NCBI GenBank assembly: GCA_965249215.1
Contig: CBDFLN010000001.1
Coordinates: forward strand, 992,001 to 1,056,000
Length of the DNA: 64,000 bases
Source of the DNA: G963667675 sp965249215
GTDB taxonomy: Bacteria > Chloroflexota > Dehalococcoidia > Lucifugimonadales > UBA3495
Direction: 5' to 3'
Shown here one piece after another: positions 16,245-24,296 of this stretch (position 1 is the stretch's first letter; each line of letters begins with the position of its first letter). Below the pieces are notes generated by a model, which did not search any database, had not been told where the DNA came from, and saw only the letters and a list, made by a program, of their open reading frames with translations. The translations under genes and the position numbers were made by a program.

Positions 16245-17108
16245 ATGCGTATAGGAGCCATTTTCCCGCAGAAAGAGATTGCCGACCCGGCGGCGGTGCG
16301 CGACTATGCCCAGGCGGTCGAGGCCCTGGGCTACGACCACCTGTTGGTCTACGACCACGTCCTGGGGGCCGACGCCTCCAAGCACGAAGGTTGGACGGGA
16401 CTGTCACATACCGACCTGTTCCACGAGCCCTTCGTGCTGTTCGGATACCTGGGAGCGTTCACCAAGAAAATCGAACTGGCGACCGGCATCCTGATACTGG
16501 GCCAGCGCCAGACCGCCCTGGTGGCCAAGCAAGCGGCGGCGGCGGACGTATTCACCGGCGGCCGGCTGCGCCTGGGTGTAGGCATTGGCTGGAACGCAGT
16601 GGAGTACGAAGCCCTCGGGGAAAACTTCCACGACCGCGGCCGGCGCTTCACCGAGCAGGTGGAGCTGATGCGGGCCCTCTGGACCCAGGAAGTGGTGAAC
16701 TTCGAGGGTCGATACCACCGGGTGACCCACGCCGGAATAAATCCCTTACCGGTGCAACGCCCCATCCCCGTCTGGCTGGGCGGCTATTCCGACCAGGTAA
16801 TACGCCGGACCGCCCGCATTGGCGACGGTTTGATACCCCAGTTCGAACCCGACGAACAGGGCAGGGAGCGCATAAGCCGGCTGCGGGAGTACGCCAAGGA
16901 AGCCGGGCGCGACCCAATGTCTATCGGCGTCGACGGCTTCGTCTACTTGAACAACCCCTTCAACGCCGATCAGGCGCAACGAGCGGCTCAGGCTTGGGTG
17001 GATTTGGGGGCCACCCATCTTTCGGTAAACACAATGAACACCGGGCTCACAAGCCCGAACCAGCACATAGACGCCCTGCGCCGGTTTAAGGAAGAGTATT
17101 CCGGGTAG
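16245..17108 (+). CDS. LLM-class F420-dependent-type oxidoreductase, paralog 3
   Basis: A 287-aa third member of the tandem set, starting MRIGAIFPQKEIADPAAVRD (two residues fewer than paralog 2 in the early loop). The blocks GILILGQRQTALVAKQAAAA, LRLGVGIGWNAVEYEALGEN and NFEGRYHRVTHAGINPLPVQ are conserved. It follows a 90-bp gap containing overlapping palindromes. Its 3' end runs directly into the repeat array at 17.1 kb, whose first unit begins about 10 bp after the stop. Confidence 0.92.
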   Translation: MRIGAIFPQKEIADPAAVRDYAQAVEALGYDHLLVYDHVLGADASKHEGWTGLSHTDLFHEPFVLFGYLGAFTKKIELATGILILGQRQTALVAKQAAAADVFTGGRLRLGVGIGWNAVEYEALGENFHDRGRRFTEQVELMRALWTQEVVNFEGRYHRVTHAGINPLPVQRPIPVWLGGYSDQVIRRTARIGDGLIPQFEPDEQGRERISRLREYAKEAGRDPMSIGVDGFVYLNNPFNADQAQRAAQAWVDLGATHLSVNTMNTGLTSPNQHIDALRRFKEEYSG

Positions 17109-17114
17109 ACGGGC

Positions 17115-17700
17115 GGGCACTTCGACAAGCTCAGTGTGAACGGTGGTGGGTGAGGCCGGCACTTCGACAAGCTCAGTGCGAACGGTCGTGGTGGGCTGTG
17201 GTTGTGAACGGTGGTGGGTGAGGCCGGCACTTGGACGAGCTCAGTGCGAACGGTGGTGGGTGAGGCCGGCACTTCGACGAGTTCAGTGCGAACGGTGGTG
17301 GTGCGGCGGGCACTTCGACAAGCTCAGTGCGAACGGTCGTGGTGGGCTGTGGTTGTGAACGGTGGTGGGTGCGGCCGGCACTTCGACAAGCTCAGTGCGA
17401 ACGGTGGTGGTGCGGCTGGCACTTCGACAAGCTCAGTGCGAACGGTGGTGGGAGAGGCCGGCACTTCGACAAGCTCAGTGCGAACGGTGAGGGGAGAGGC
17501 CGGCACTTCGACGAGCTCAGAGTGAACGGTCGTGGCGGGATGTGGTTGTGAACGGTGGTGGGAGAGGCCGGCACTTCGACAAGCTCAGTGCGAACGGTGA
17601 GGGGAGAGGCGGGCACTTCGACAAGCTCAGTGCGAACGGTGGTGGGTGGCGGCGGGCACTTCGACAAGCTCAGTGTGAACGGTGGTGGGTGAGACCGGTG
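17115..17700. repeat. 12-unit degenerate repeat array (cttcgacaagctcag family)
   Basis: Twelve units of about 42 bp each start cacttcgac(a/g)agctcag, continue t(g)cgaacggt, and end with a G/T-rich linker (ggtgggtgaggccgg or variants). Units 2, 5 and 9 carry the same ~26-bp extension (containing gggctgtggttgtgaacgg or a variant), giving a higher-order pattern. All long frames here (for example a repeated STSSVRTVV) are by-products of the repeat. It fills nearly all of the 626-bp gap between paralog 3 and coaBC. Confidence 0.95.
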
Positions 17701-17734
17701 GTGGGACCGGTGAGGGCGGTGGTGCAGGTGTGGC

Positions 17735-18934
17735 TTAAGCTCGCAGTAGAGGCCGGACCCGGTCCAGCACGCGGTTGCCGACCTCGTACTTGCTCATAAG
17801 CGGCAGCTCTTCTACCTGCAGGTCCCGGCCTATCAGGGCGACCTTGTTGGTTTCGGCGCCAAACCCGCTGTCCGGCTCAGTAATGTCGTTGGCGACTATC
17901 AAGTCCAGGCCCTTGCCCTGGAGCTTGGCCTTGGCGTTGGCCAACAGGTCCTCGCTTTCGGCGGAGAAGCCGACCCTGACGAAGTCCCCCTGGGCCGCCT
18001 CCAGAATATCCACGGTCTTGCTCAGGTCCATAGTCAAGCCGGCGTCCGACTTCTTGATCTTTCCGGCGGACGGGTCTGAAGGCCGGTAGTCCGCCACGGC
18101 GGCGGCCATGATCAAGGCGTCGCATCCCCTGACCTGCTCCAGTACCGCTTCCGACATTTCCTGGGCGGAGGTGACCTTTACTATCTGCACCAGCGGCGGA
18201 TCGGGCAAGCTGGTGGGCCCGGCGACCAACACCACCGCCGCGCCCCGATCCCGGGCCGCCTCGGCCAGTGCATACCCCATCTTTCCCGAAGAGTGGTTGC
18301 TGATGGCCCGTACCGGGTCGATGGCCTCGCGGGTGCCCCCGGCGCTCACGACTATGGAACGTCCTGCCAGGTCGCCCCGCCGTCCCAGGGCGGCGGCTAT
18401 ATGGCCCAGCAGTTCCTGGGGTTCCAACAGGCGGCCTGTCCCCATCATGCCTGAGGCCAACCTGCCCGAAGCCGGCCCGGCTATGATTACGCCCCGCTCC
18501 CGCAGCTTGGCCAGGTTCTCCTGGGTGGCCGGATGGTCGTGCATGTTGGCGTCCATGGCCGGAGCTATCAACAACGGGGCGCTGGAAGCGACGACCGTGG
18601 TGGTCAGCGGATCGTCAGCCAGCCCCGCCGCCAACTTGGCGATGCAGTGCACCGTGGCCGGAGCGATGACTATCAGGTCAGCTCGTTGGGCCAGCGCCAC
18701 GTGGTCGATGCCGAACTCGGAATGGGGGTCGAAGCCGTCGGTGACCACGTCTCGATGGGTGATGGCGCGGAAGGTAAGGGGGCTCACGAACTTGGTGGCC
18801 CCGTAGCTAAGCACGGTGTCTACCAGGGCCCCGGCCTGCACTAGCTTGCTGGCCAGGTCCAGCGCCTTATAGCAGGCGATGCTGCCAGTGACGCCCAGGA
18901 CTATGTTGTGGTCGGTAAACGGCGAGGCTGGCAT
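17735..18934 (-). CDS. coaBC: Phosphopantothenoylcysteine decarboxylase / phosphopantothenate-cysteine ligase
   Basis: A 399-aa bifunctional enzyme for steps 2 and 3 of coenzyme A synthesis. The N-terminal flavin decarboxylase domain has IVLGVTGSIACYKALDLASK, the catalytic His in FGIDHVAL, and PAMDANMHDHPATQENL, where the usual PxMNxxMW motif has Asp for Asn. The C-terminal CTP-dependent ligase has VSAGGTREAIDPVRAISN, HSSGKMG, MAAAVADYRPS and VANDI. I start at ATG 18934 (MPASPFTDHN), 7 bp after coaX, rather than the longer frame that runs into coaX. It is the second gene of the coaX-coaBC operon. Confidence 0.95.
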   Translation of the reverse strand: MPASPFTDHNIVLGVTGSIACYKALDLASKLVQAGALVDTVLSYGATKFVSPLTFRAITHRDVVTDGFDPHSEFGIDHVALAQRADLIVIAPATVHCIAKLAAGLADDPLTTTVVASSAPLLIAPAMDANMHDHPATQENLAKLRERGVIIAGPASGRLASGMMGTGRLLEPQELLGHIAAALGRRGDLAGRSIVVSAGGTREAIDPVRAISNHSSGKMGYALAEAARDRGAAVVLVAGPTSLPDPPLVQIVKVTSAQEMSEAVLEQVRGCDALIMAAAVADYRPSDPSAGKIKKSDAGLTMDLSKTVDILEAAQGDFVRVGFSAESEDLLANAKAKLQGKGLDLIVANDITEPDSGFGAETNKVALIGRDLQVEELPLMSKYEVGNRVLDRVRPLLRA

Positions 18935-18941
18935 CTCTTTC

Positions 18942-19748
18942 CTAGTCCGTCCCCGCGGTGCCGGGGACGGCGGGGTTCGCGCGTTGCTGGTTGATTTCGT
19001 GCACCAGGCGCAACCCAACCAGGGTCAGGTCGGGGTTGATGGCGTCGAAAATCTCGGTCTGGCAGGCTATGGGATCCACCAGGCCCCCCGTGCCGATGAC
19101 CTTGGAGTCTTGCCCCAACTCGGACTTGAAACGTTCCACCATGTAGGTCACCAGGCCGGTGTAGCCCAGGACCAGGCCCGACTGCATCGCCGCCGTGGTG
19201 TTCTGGCCGATGGCCGTCTTGGGGGCGGTCAGCTCCACCCGCCGCAGCTGCGACGTGTTTTGGAACAGGGCCTCGGCAGCCAGGTTGATTCCGGGAGCGA
19301 TGGCCCCGCCCAGGTAGGCGCCCTCCCGGGTCACAGCGTCAAACACGGTGGCGGTGCCGATGTCCACTACTATCAACGGGGGGCCGTACAGCTCGATGGC
19401 CGCCACGGCGTCTACAATGCGGTCGGAGCCCACGTCCCGCGGGCTGTCATAGAGTATCTTCAGGCCGGTGCGGGTGCCCACGGTGACGATGAGGGGCGTC
19501 ACAGAGAAGTAGGAACGGCATACCTGGTCGAAGACTACGGTAAGGGGGGGAACGACGCTGCAGACGCATGCCTCGTCAACAACAGAAGGGTCGACTCCCT
19601 TGATGCGCAGCAGACTGGTCAGCACCAGGCCGTACTCATCGGCCAGCTGTCGGCTATCGGTGGCTATCCGCAACGTGGTAGTCAGGCGTTCGCCGTCGAA
19701 TACCCCGATGGTTACCGTGGTGTTGCCTATATCGATGGTAAGCAGCAT
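18942..19748 (-). CDS. coaX: Type III pantothenate kinase
   Basis: A 268-aa ASKHA-fold kinase that phosphorylates pantothenate, the first step of CoA synthesis. The phosphate-binding motif is LLTIDIGNTTVTIGVFDG at the N-terminus; RDVGSDRIVDAVAA and VVDIGTATVFDAV carry the catalytic Asp, and GGAIAPGINLAAEAL follows. Length is typical (250-270 aa). It is transcribed from the promoter at 19776-19804 together with coaBC. Confidence 0.96.
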   Translation of the reverse strand: MLLTIDIGNTTVTIGVFDGERLTTTLRIATDSRQLADEYGLVLTSLLRIKGVDPSVVDEACVCSVVPPLTVVFDQVCRSYFSVTPLIVTVGTRTGLKILYDSPRDVGSDRIVDAVAAIELYGPPLIVVDIGTATVFDAVTREGAYLGGAIAPGINLAAEALFQNTSQLRRVELTAPKTAIGQNTTAAMQSGLVLGYTGLVTYMVERFKSELGQDSKVIGTGGLVDPIACQTEIFDAINPDLTLVGLRLVHEINQQRANPAVPGTAGTD

Positions 19749-19775
19749 AGGGCGGCCCCGCTGTTATAGAGGCCA

Positions 19776-19804
19776 ATTATACGGCACCTATGTTTTGGCG
19801 GCAA
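19776..19804 (-). promoter_or_regulatory. Promoter of coaX-coaBC
   Basis: On the minus strand TTGCCG, a 17-bp spacer, then consensus TATAAT, 28 bp before the coaX start. It is back to back with the plus-strand promoter at 19811-19839. Confidence 0.75.
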
Positions 19805-19810
19805 CGAAAG

Positions 19811-19839
19811 CCGACAAACCGCCATCCATGGTTTATAAT
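19811..19839 (+). promoter_or_regulatory. Promoter of hypothetical gene 19945
   Basis: CCGACA, a 17-bp spacer, then consensus TATAAT, about 106 bp before the ATG. Divergent from the coaX promoter, with only 6 bp between the two -35 boxes. Confidence 0.55.
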
Positions 19840-19944
19840 TCCGGTGGCCAAATCGTGAAATCGCCGGGGCTGCGTTCTCTAAGGCGCTTCATGAGGATTC
19901 GGCCGCCTGCAAGCCTGAGGACCCTTGGACATGGGATGTAGTTG

Positions 19945-20715
19945 ATGAGCAAGTTTCTTGACCGGTTGGAACAAATCAGCCTGGGCACTTCCGCACCGTT
20001 GGGGTTTGGGGTATCCCGGACCCAAAAACCACCAGGGCTGGCCCTGGTGGGACTGGTTTCCGACAACAATGCCCAAGGTATCCAAGCCCTCGCGAAGTCG
20101 GGGCCCGATGCTGTAATAGTTTCCGGCCTCGAGGACCCGTCGGCAGTCGAGGACCTGGTCAAAGCGCTGGACGGCGAAACGCCCTGGGGGGCACTGCTGC
20201 CGTCTCTAAACGAAGAACAAGCCCAGGCGCTGGAAGAGAAGGGTTGCGACCTGGTTGCCTTTTCCATGGAAGGCACAACCGTGACGGCCGTAGCGTCGGA
20301 GAACATGGCACGGCTCCTTTGCATAGAGATGGACGTCGACCCGGACCAACTGCCGGCCATTAGCGCCCTTCCGGTGGACGCATTGTTGTTGCCCATGGGC
20401 GGCGTTGCGGCGCCCTGGACGTTGCAGGATCTGGCGGCTATAGGCAATATCAGCCGCCGGGTGAGCCAGTACGTCCTGGTTGAGGTATCACAGGCTCCAG
20501 GTCCCAAAGAGCTGGAGGCCCTGCGAAAGGTAGGTGTCCACGGGTTGGCGGTGGATTCGGCTGCAGTGAAGCCCAAGAAGGTGGCCGAGCTTAAAGCGGC
20601 TTTGCAGGAAATGCCGCGCCAACGCTCTGAGCGCCGGGACCGTCCGGTGGCCGTGGTCCCCACGTCGGCATTTCCCGGCGGCTTTTCCCCCGAACAAGAG
20701 GAATCGAGGTCCTAG
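19945..20715 (+). CDS. Conserved hypothetical protein, probable barrel fold
   Basis: A 256-aa soluble protein. Alternating hydrophobic strands and helices (LALVGLVSDNNAQGIQALAK, DAVIVSGLEDPSAVEDLVKA, GCDLVAFSMEG, ALLLPMGGVAAPWTLQDLAA, VGVHGLAVDS) suggest a TIM-barrel-like alpha/beta protein, but no catalytic motif is recognisable. The ATG at 19945 is chosen over the overlapping TTG at 19942. The two downstream genes follow on the same strand, and it is divergent from coaX. Function unknown. Confidence 0.75.
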   Translation: MSKFLDRLEQISLGTSAPLGFGVSRTQKPPGLALVGLVSDNNAQGIQALAKSGPDAVIVSGLEDPSAVEDLVKALDGETPWGALLPSLNEEQAQALEEKGCDLVAFSMEGTTVTAVASENMARLLCIEMDVDPDQLPAISALPVDALLLPMGGVAAPWTLQDLAAIGNISRRVSQYVLVEVSQAPGPKELEALRKVGVHGLAVDSAAVKPKKVAELKAALQEMPRQRSERRDRPVAVVPTSAFPGGFSPEQEESRS

Positions 20716-20796
20716 AGTGGCTGCCGCGCCCCGCCGCTGGGCAGACCGGTCCGCCGCCTTGCTAACCGCCCCGCGTCGCGGCGGAGGCGCCGGCAG

Positions 20797-21246
20797 ATGA
20801 CCGGCGACCGGCCCAACTACGAGGGCCTGGACCTGGAAGGCCTGGTATTGCCGGACCAGGGCATCGTCGAGCTTGCCGACAAGCTGACCGGGTACATGAC
20901 CGAGATTCAGTTGGGCGGAGTTCCCGACGTTGTCGGCCAGGTGCTCGATGACTTCCTGGAGCAGTGCGGCGGTATGCCCGATGACCTCACGCACCCGGAC
21001 GCTTTCGACCACATCACCAGGAACCAGTTAGCGGTCACCTTGGCGTACCAACTGGGACGGTTGGAGGGCAGGTCGCCCCAGGTAGTCCGCAGGCTGGTGC
21101 AGCAGGCGCTAAAGAAATGGGGCTCCCGCCCCGTGGACCCGTCCCCCGACATATCCGACGATGATCTGGAATCTCCCAAGGAGATGGTCTACCCCCGGTT
21201 GCGCCGCTTGGAGTACGTGACGCCGGAGGAGGACGAGGGCCCTTAG
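20797..21246 (+). CDS. Hypothetical protein upstream of amidohydrolase
   Basis: A 149-aa acidic, mostly helical protein (DLEGLVLPDQGIVELADKLT; QLAVTLAYQLGRLEGRSPQV; C-terminal PEEDEGP). No signal peptide, membrane segment or known motif. It stops 5 bp before the amidohydrolase start, suggesting co-translation with it. Function unknown. Confidence 0.7.
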   Translation: MTGDRPNYEGLDLEGLVLPDQGIVELADKLTGYMTEIQLGGVPDVVGQVLDDFLEQCGGMPDDLTHPDAFDHITRNQLAVTLAYQLGRLEGRSPQVVRRLVQQALKKWGSRPVDPSPDISDDDLESPKEMVYPRLRRLEYVTPEEDEGP

Positions 21247-21251
21247 CACCT

Positions 21252-22433
21252 ATGGCCGCCAACCCGCCTGCTTACGATCTGGTATTGACCGGGGGCACCC
21301 TTCTGGACCCCGCTCAAGGCCTTCACGACCGCCGGGACGTCGCTTTCAAGGACGGTGTGGTGGCCGAGGTATCGGACCGCATCGACCCCGCGTTGGCCTC
21401 CGCATCCATTGACGCGTCCGGAAAGCTGGTTACTCCGGGCCTGATCGACCTGCACGGCCACTTTTACCACGGCGGCACGGGGTCGGCAGTCCACGCCGAC
21501 CAAAAATGTCTCCCTGCGGGCACCACCACGGGCGTCGATGCCGGCAGCGCCGGGTTTCTCAACTTCGGCGCCATGCGCGACTACGTGTTCCCCGCCCACC
21601 GCACCCGGTTGCTGGCTTTTCTCCACATCGGGGCCGGCGGGCTGGTGCTCAACCGGGTATTGGGCGGCGGCCTCCACGACATGAGGGTCATTGACGTCGA
21701 CCGGACAGCGGAAGCAATCAAGAAGAACCCAGGCTTCTTCTTTGGGGTTAAAGTGCGGATGCATTTCAACGCCGTGGCCCGCTGGGATGCCCACGACGCC
21801 ATGAAAGCCGCCAGGGCGGCCGCCGATCAGTCGGGCAGCCTCTTGATGGTCCACGTCAGCGGAACGCCCATACCTTTGCCCGAGGTGCTGGAGTATCTGG
21901 GGCCGGGAGACATAGCAACCCACGCTTTCAACGGCAACCCCGAGTCCATCTTGGACGGACTCGGTAAGGTGCGCCCTGAGGTCCGCGCCGCCGCCGAACG
22001 GGGTGTGGTTATGGACGTGGCCCATGCCGGTGTCCATTGCGACGTGGAGGTGGTCAAGGCGGCGCTGGAGCAGGGACTATTGCCCGATACTATCAGCACC
22101 GACATCCACGACCACCCTCCTGAGCGCACCGTTTACCTGATGAACGACCTGGTCAGCAAGTTCCACGCCTTGGGACTGACCCTCAAGGACGCGGTGGCCG
22201 CGGCCACGTCAAGGCCGGCCCAGGCGCTGGGGCTGCAAGAGTCCTTGGGGTCCCTGGCCCCGGGGATGGCCGGAGACGCCGCCGTCTTCGAGATGCGGGA
22301 AGGCCGGTTCGCCTGGCAAGACATGGCCGGGCACACGGTGCGGGGAGAACTGAGGTTGGCCCCCTACGTTACGTTGCGCGATGGGGCCGTCGCCTGGCGG
22401 GATGACCTGTTTGCTGACATGGGAGAGTGCTGA
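21252..22433 (+). CDS. Amidohydrolase/deacetylase-family metallohydrolase (dihydroorotase-like)
   Basis: A 393-aa amidohydrolase-superfamily enzyme. The N-terminal strand region and LVTPGLIDLHGHFYHGG supply the HxH metal ligands. GVKVRMHF (about residue 166) has the Lys usually carboxylated to bridge two metals; MVHVSG and THAFNG hold the next His residues, and TDIHDH has the final Asp. The C-terminal strand domain begins SLGSLAPGMAGDAAVFEMRE. It most resembles the EF_0837-type group, whose members hydrolyse N-acyl or cyclic amide substrates. The exact substrate cannot be assigned. Confidence 0.9.
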   Translation: MAANPPAYDLVLTGGTLLDPAQGLHDRRDVAFKDGVVAEVSDRIDPALASASIDASGKLVTPGLIDLHGHFYHGGTGSAVHADQKCLPAGTTTGVDAGSAGFLNFGAMRDYVFPAHRTRLLAFLHIGAGGLVLNRVLGGGLHDMRVIDVDRTAEAIKKNPGFFFGVKVRMHFNAVARWDAHDAMKAARAAADQSGSLLMVHVSGTPIPLPEVLEYLGPGDIATHAFNGNPESILDGLGKVRPEVRAAAERGVVMDVAHAGVHCDVEVVKAALEQGLLPDTISTDIHDHPPERTVYLMNDLVSKFHALGLTLKDAVAAATSRPAQALGLQESLGSLAPGMAGDAAVFEMREGRFAWQDMAGHTVRGELRLAPYVTLRDGAVAWRDDLFADMGEC

Positions 22434-22443
22434 TCCGCAGCGC

Positions 22444-23022
22444 TTATTCCACGGTGGCGACCACGGTGGTGTGGGGTTCCCCGTTCAGGTGAAAGGCGAA
22501 GTCTATCGCTTCTCCCGCCGGGAATTGCGACCGGTCGACGGACACCATGATCATCGGAGCCAGCAAGTAGGGGTATTCTTTGCCCTGGGGCGAATCGTCC
22601 AGGTCCAAGAATACGTCGGCGCGATTGCCGTCCACGGAAAAGCCGGCTACTGACAGCGGGTCACCCTGGAAGGGACGCCACAGGTAGTATGCGGCCAGCA
22701 GTATTGACTCGGGGAAGTCAATTCTTCCCAGGCTAGTGGTGGTGCCCAACGTCCGCTTGGTCGTGAATCCCTGCTGGAACGCGTCAAGCTCGTCCTGACT
22801 GGTGATGACGAACACCTTCAGTTCCTCGCTGAACACCTGCAGGTCGTCCTCCACGTCCGGGTACACCCACCCGCTGTTGACATACCTCCAAAGGGGCGCC
22901 TGGTCGAGATTTCCCTCTTGGGCAGTGGTTGTCGCTTCGCCGGCGGGAGAGGACGTGCAAGCGGCGCACGCCGTCAGCAAGATGGCGGCCAGCAAGGCCA
23001 ATGATAGTCGAGAGCGCAACAT
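22444..23022 (-). CDS. Putative lipoprotein
   Basis: A 192-aa protein with a lipoprotein signal: basic MLRSR, hydrophobic LSLALLAAILL, then lipobox LTAC (Cys 19), so it should be lipid-anchored outside the membrane. The mature part begins with a Ser/Thr-rich linker (SSPAGEATTTAQEG) and continues as a small mixed domain with no recognised catalytic motif (VFVITSQDELDAFQQGFTTK; LLAAYYLWRPFQGDPLSVAG). It converges with the amidohydrolase and diverges from the PAC2 gene. Function unknown. Confidence 0.75.
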   Translation of the reverse strand: MLRSRLSLALLAAILLTACAACTSSPAGEATTTAQEGNLDQAPLWRYVNSGWVYPDVEDDLQVFSEELKVFVITSQDELDAFQQGFTTKRTLGTTTSLGRIDFPESILLAAYYLWRPFQGDPLSVAGFSVDGNRADVFLDLDDSPQGKEYPYLLAPMIMVSVDRSQFPAGEAIDFAFHLNGEPHTTVVATVE

Positions 23023-23167
23023 AGCTGCGGAGTATCATACCAAATCCCGTCCTTCTACATACGGATGCCCTGGCTGGGGCGGTCTATGGCGATGTACGGG
23101 GGCGCGCCAAAATGGTGATTCTCCGTTCGCGGCTTTCCTTGTAAACGATTGGGTGGACTGTCAAACT

Positions 23168-24058
23168 ATGATTATGAGACTGGGCGACTTCGAGATCGCT
23201 GATCCGGTCCCCGAGTTGAAAGACCCTCACGTTCTGGCTGTGCTGAGGCCGTGGATTGACGTGGGTAACGTAGGGACTTTGAGCCTGAGCCGGGTAGAGA
23301 GACACTTGCGAGCGCGGGAGATCGGGCGGTTGGCCCGGCCCGGGCGGTTTTACGATTTCACCCGTTACCGGCCCCGTTCTTATCTAAACCGCGGGAAGCG
23401 GGAGTTTTCCATTCCCAATACGGTGATCCGGTGCGCTCCCAGGGAAGAAGCCAGGGACCTCATACTACTCCACCTGCTGGAACCCCACGCCTACGGAGAG
23501 GACTACATCGAATCGGTGCTGGAGGTCCTGAAGTTCTTCGACGTCCGGCGGTACAGCCTGGTCGGCGCGATGTATGACATGGTGCCCCACACCAGGCCCC
23601 TGCTGGTGTCCGCCGCAGGCAGCGAGGCCGGGGCCGAAGAAGAATACAGCTTGATCGGGGCCCGCCCCAGCAACTACGAAGGCCCGACGTCGATAACCTA
23701 TCTGGTTTCCCGGGAAGCGGGAGAATTGGGCATTGAAACGCGGACCTTTGTGGTGCATTTGCCCCAGTACTTCCAGGTGGAAGAGGACTTTACCGGCGCG
23801 GCCAGGCTAACCGAGATACTCTGCAACCTTTACCAGCTACCCAAGAGGTTGATGGACCGTGAGCGCGGCCGCCAGCAATACGATTCCCTCCGCGACATAG
23901 TGGGCGAGACGTCCGAGGTTTCCTCGTTGCTGCACCGCCTGGAGGAACGGTATGACAAAGAACAGAGAGGAGAAATCCCGCCGTCGCCTCTATCTCCCAA
24001 CATAGAGCAGTTCCTGCACGAACTGGGCCAGGACTTCCAGGCGCCTGAGGATGCCTGA
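23168..24058 (+). CDS. PAC2-family protein (proteasome-assembly-chaperone-like)
   Basis: A 296-aa protein starting MIMRLGDFEIADPVPELKDP. The alternating pattern HVLAVLRPWIDVGNVGTLSL, FDFTRYRP-like FYDFTRYRPRS, LLEPHAYGEDYIESVLEVLK and RRYSLVGAMYDMVPHTRPLL fits the PAC2 family, ATP-grasp-like proteins related to archaeal and eukaryotic proteasome assembly chaperones. In bacteria they are of unclear function. I place the start at 23168; an upstream extension in the same frame covers the lipoprotein promoter region and looks noncoding. It is followed, beyond a promoter, by infC. Confidence 0.85.
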   Translation: MIMRLGDFEIADPVPELKDPHVLAVLRPWIDVGNVGTLSLSRVERHLRAREIGRLARPGRFYDFTRYRPRSYLNRGKREFSIPNTVIRCAPREEARDLILLHLLEPHAYGEDYIESVLEVLKFFDVRRYSLVGAMYDMVPHTRPLLVSAAGSEAGAEEEYSLIGARPSNYEGPTSITYLVSREAGELGIETRTFVVHLPQYFQVEEDFTGAARLTEILCNLYQLPKRLMDRERGRQQYDSLRDIVGETSEVSSLLHRLEERYDKEQRGEIPPSPLSPNIEQFLHELGQDFQAPEDA

Positions 24059-24141
24059 CTTCCCCACCGGCATCTCCGACAGCTCAAGCTTCGTGAATAC
24101 CACGGTTACGCCCTTCGTCCGGTAAAGCATGATTTCACGTT

Positions 24142-24189
24142 GTACAAGATTTGACCTGGACAAGATTGGACGGGGACAAGATTAGACCG
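24142..24189. repeat. Three 16-bp direct repeats upstream of the infC promoter
   Basis: Three consecutive 16-mers: gtacaagatttgacct, ggacaagattggacgg and ggacaagattagaccg. The core acaagatt is invariant and the period is 1.5 helical turns. They end 25 bp before the -35 box at 24215, a position suited to activator or repressor binding. Confidence 0.9.
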
Positions 24190-24214
24190 GCTTGCTCTTG
24201 AGCTTGTTGCCAGA

Positions 24215-24243
24215 TTGACGTTGCGGGGGCCTTATGGTAGAGT
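24215..24243 (+). promoter_or_regulatory. Promoter of infC-rpmI-rplT
   Basis: TTGACG, a 17-bp spacer, then TAGAGT, about 54 bp before the proposed infC start at 24297. The leader contains a short TCAGA/TCTGA inverted repeat before the purine-rich ribosome binding site. Confidence 0.65.
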
Positions 24244-24296
24244 AACGCCTTCAGAAATCTCGATTATTCTGAGGATTCAATCGGAGGGAGAGGAGT

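Noticed and set aside
17115..17700. CRISPR array
   Set aside because: Units repeat with near-identical linkers; there are no unique spacers of uniform length and no cas genes nearby.
18535..18600. Inactive CoaC because Asn of PxMNxxMW is Asp
   Set aside because: The motif varies in other functional bacterial CoaBC proteins (for example His in mycobacterial proteins), so this is noted but not treated as loss of activity.
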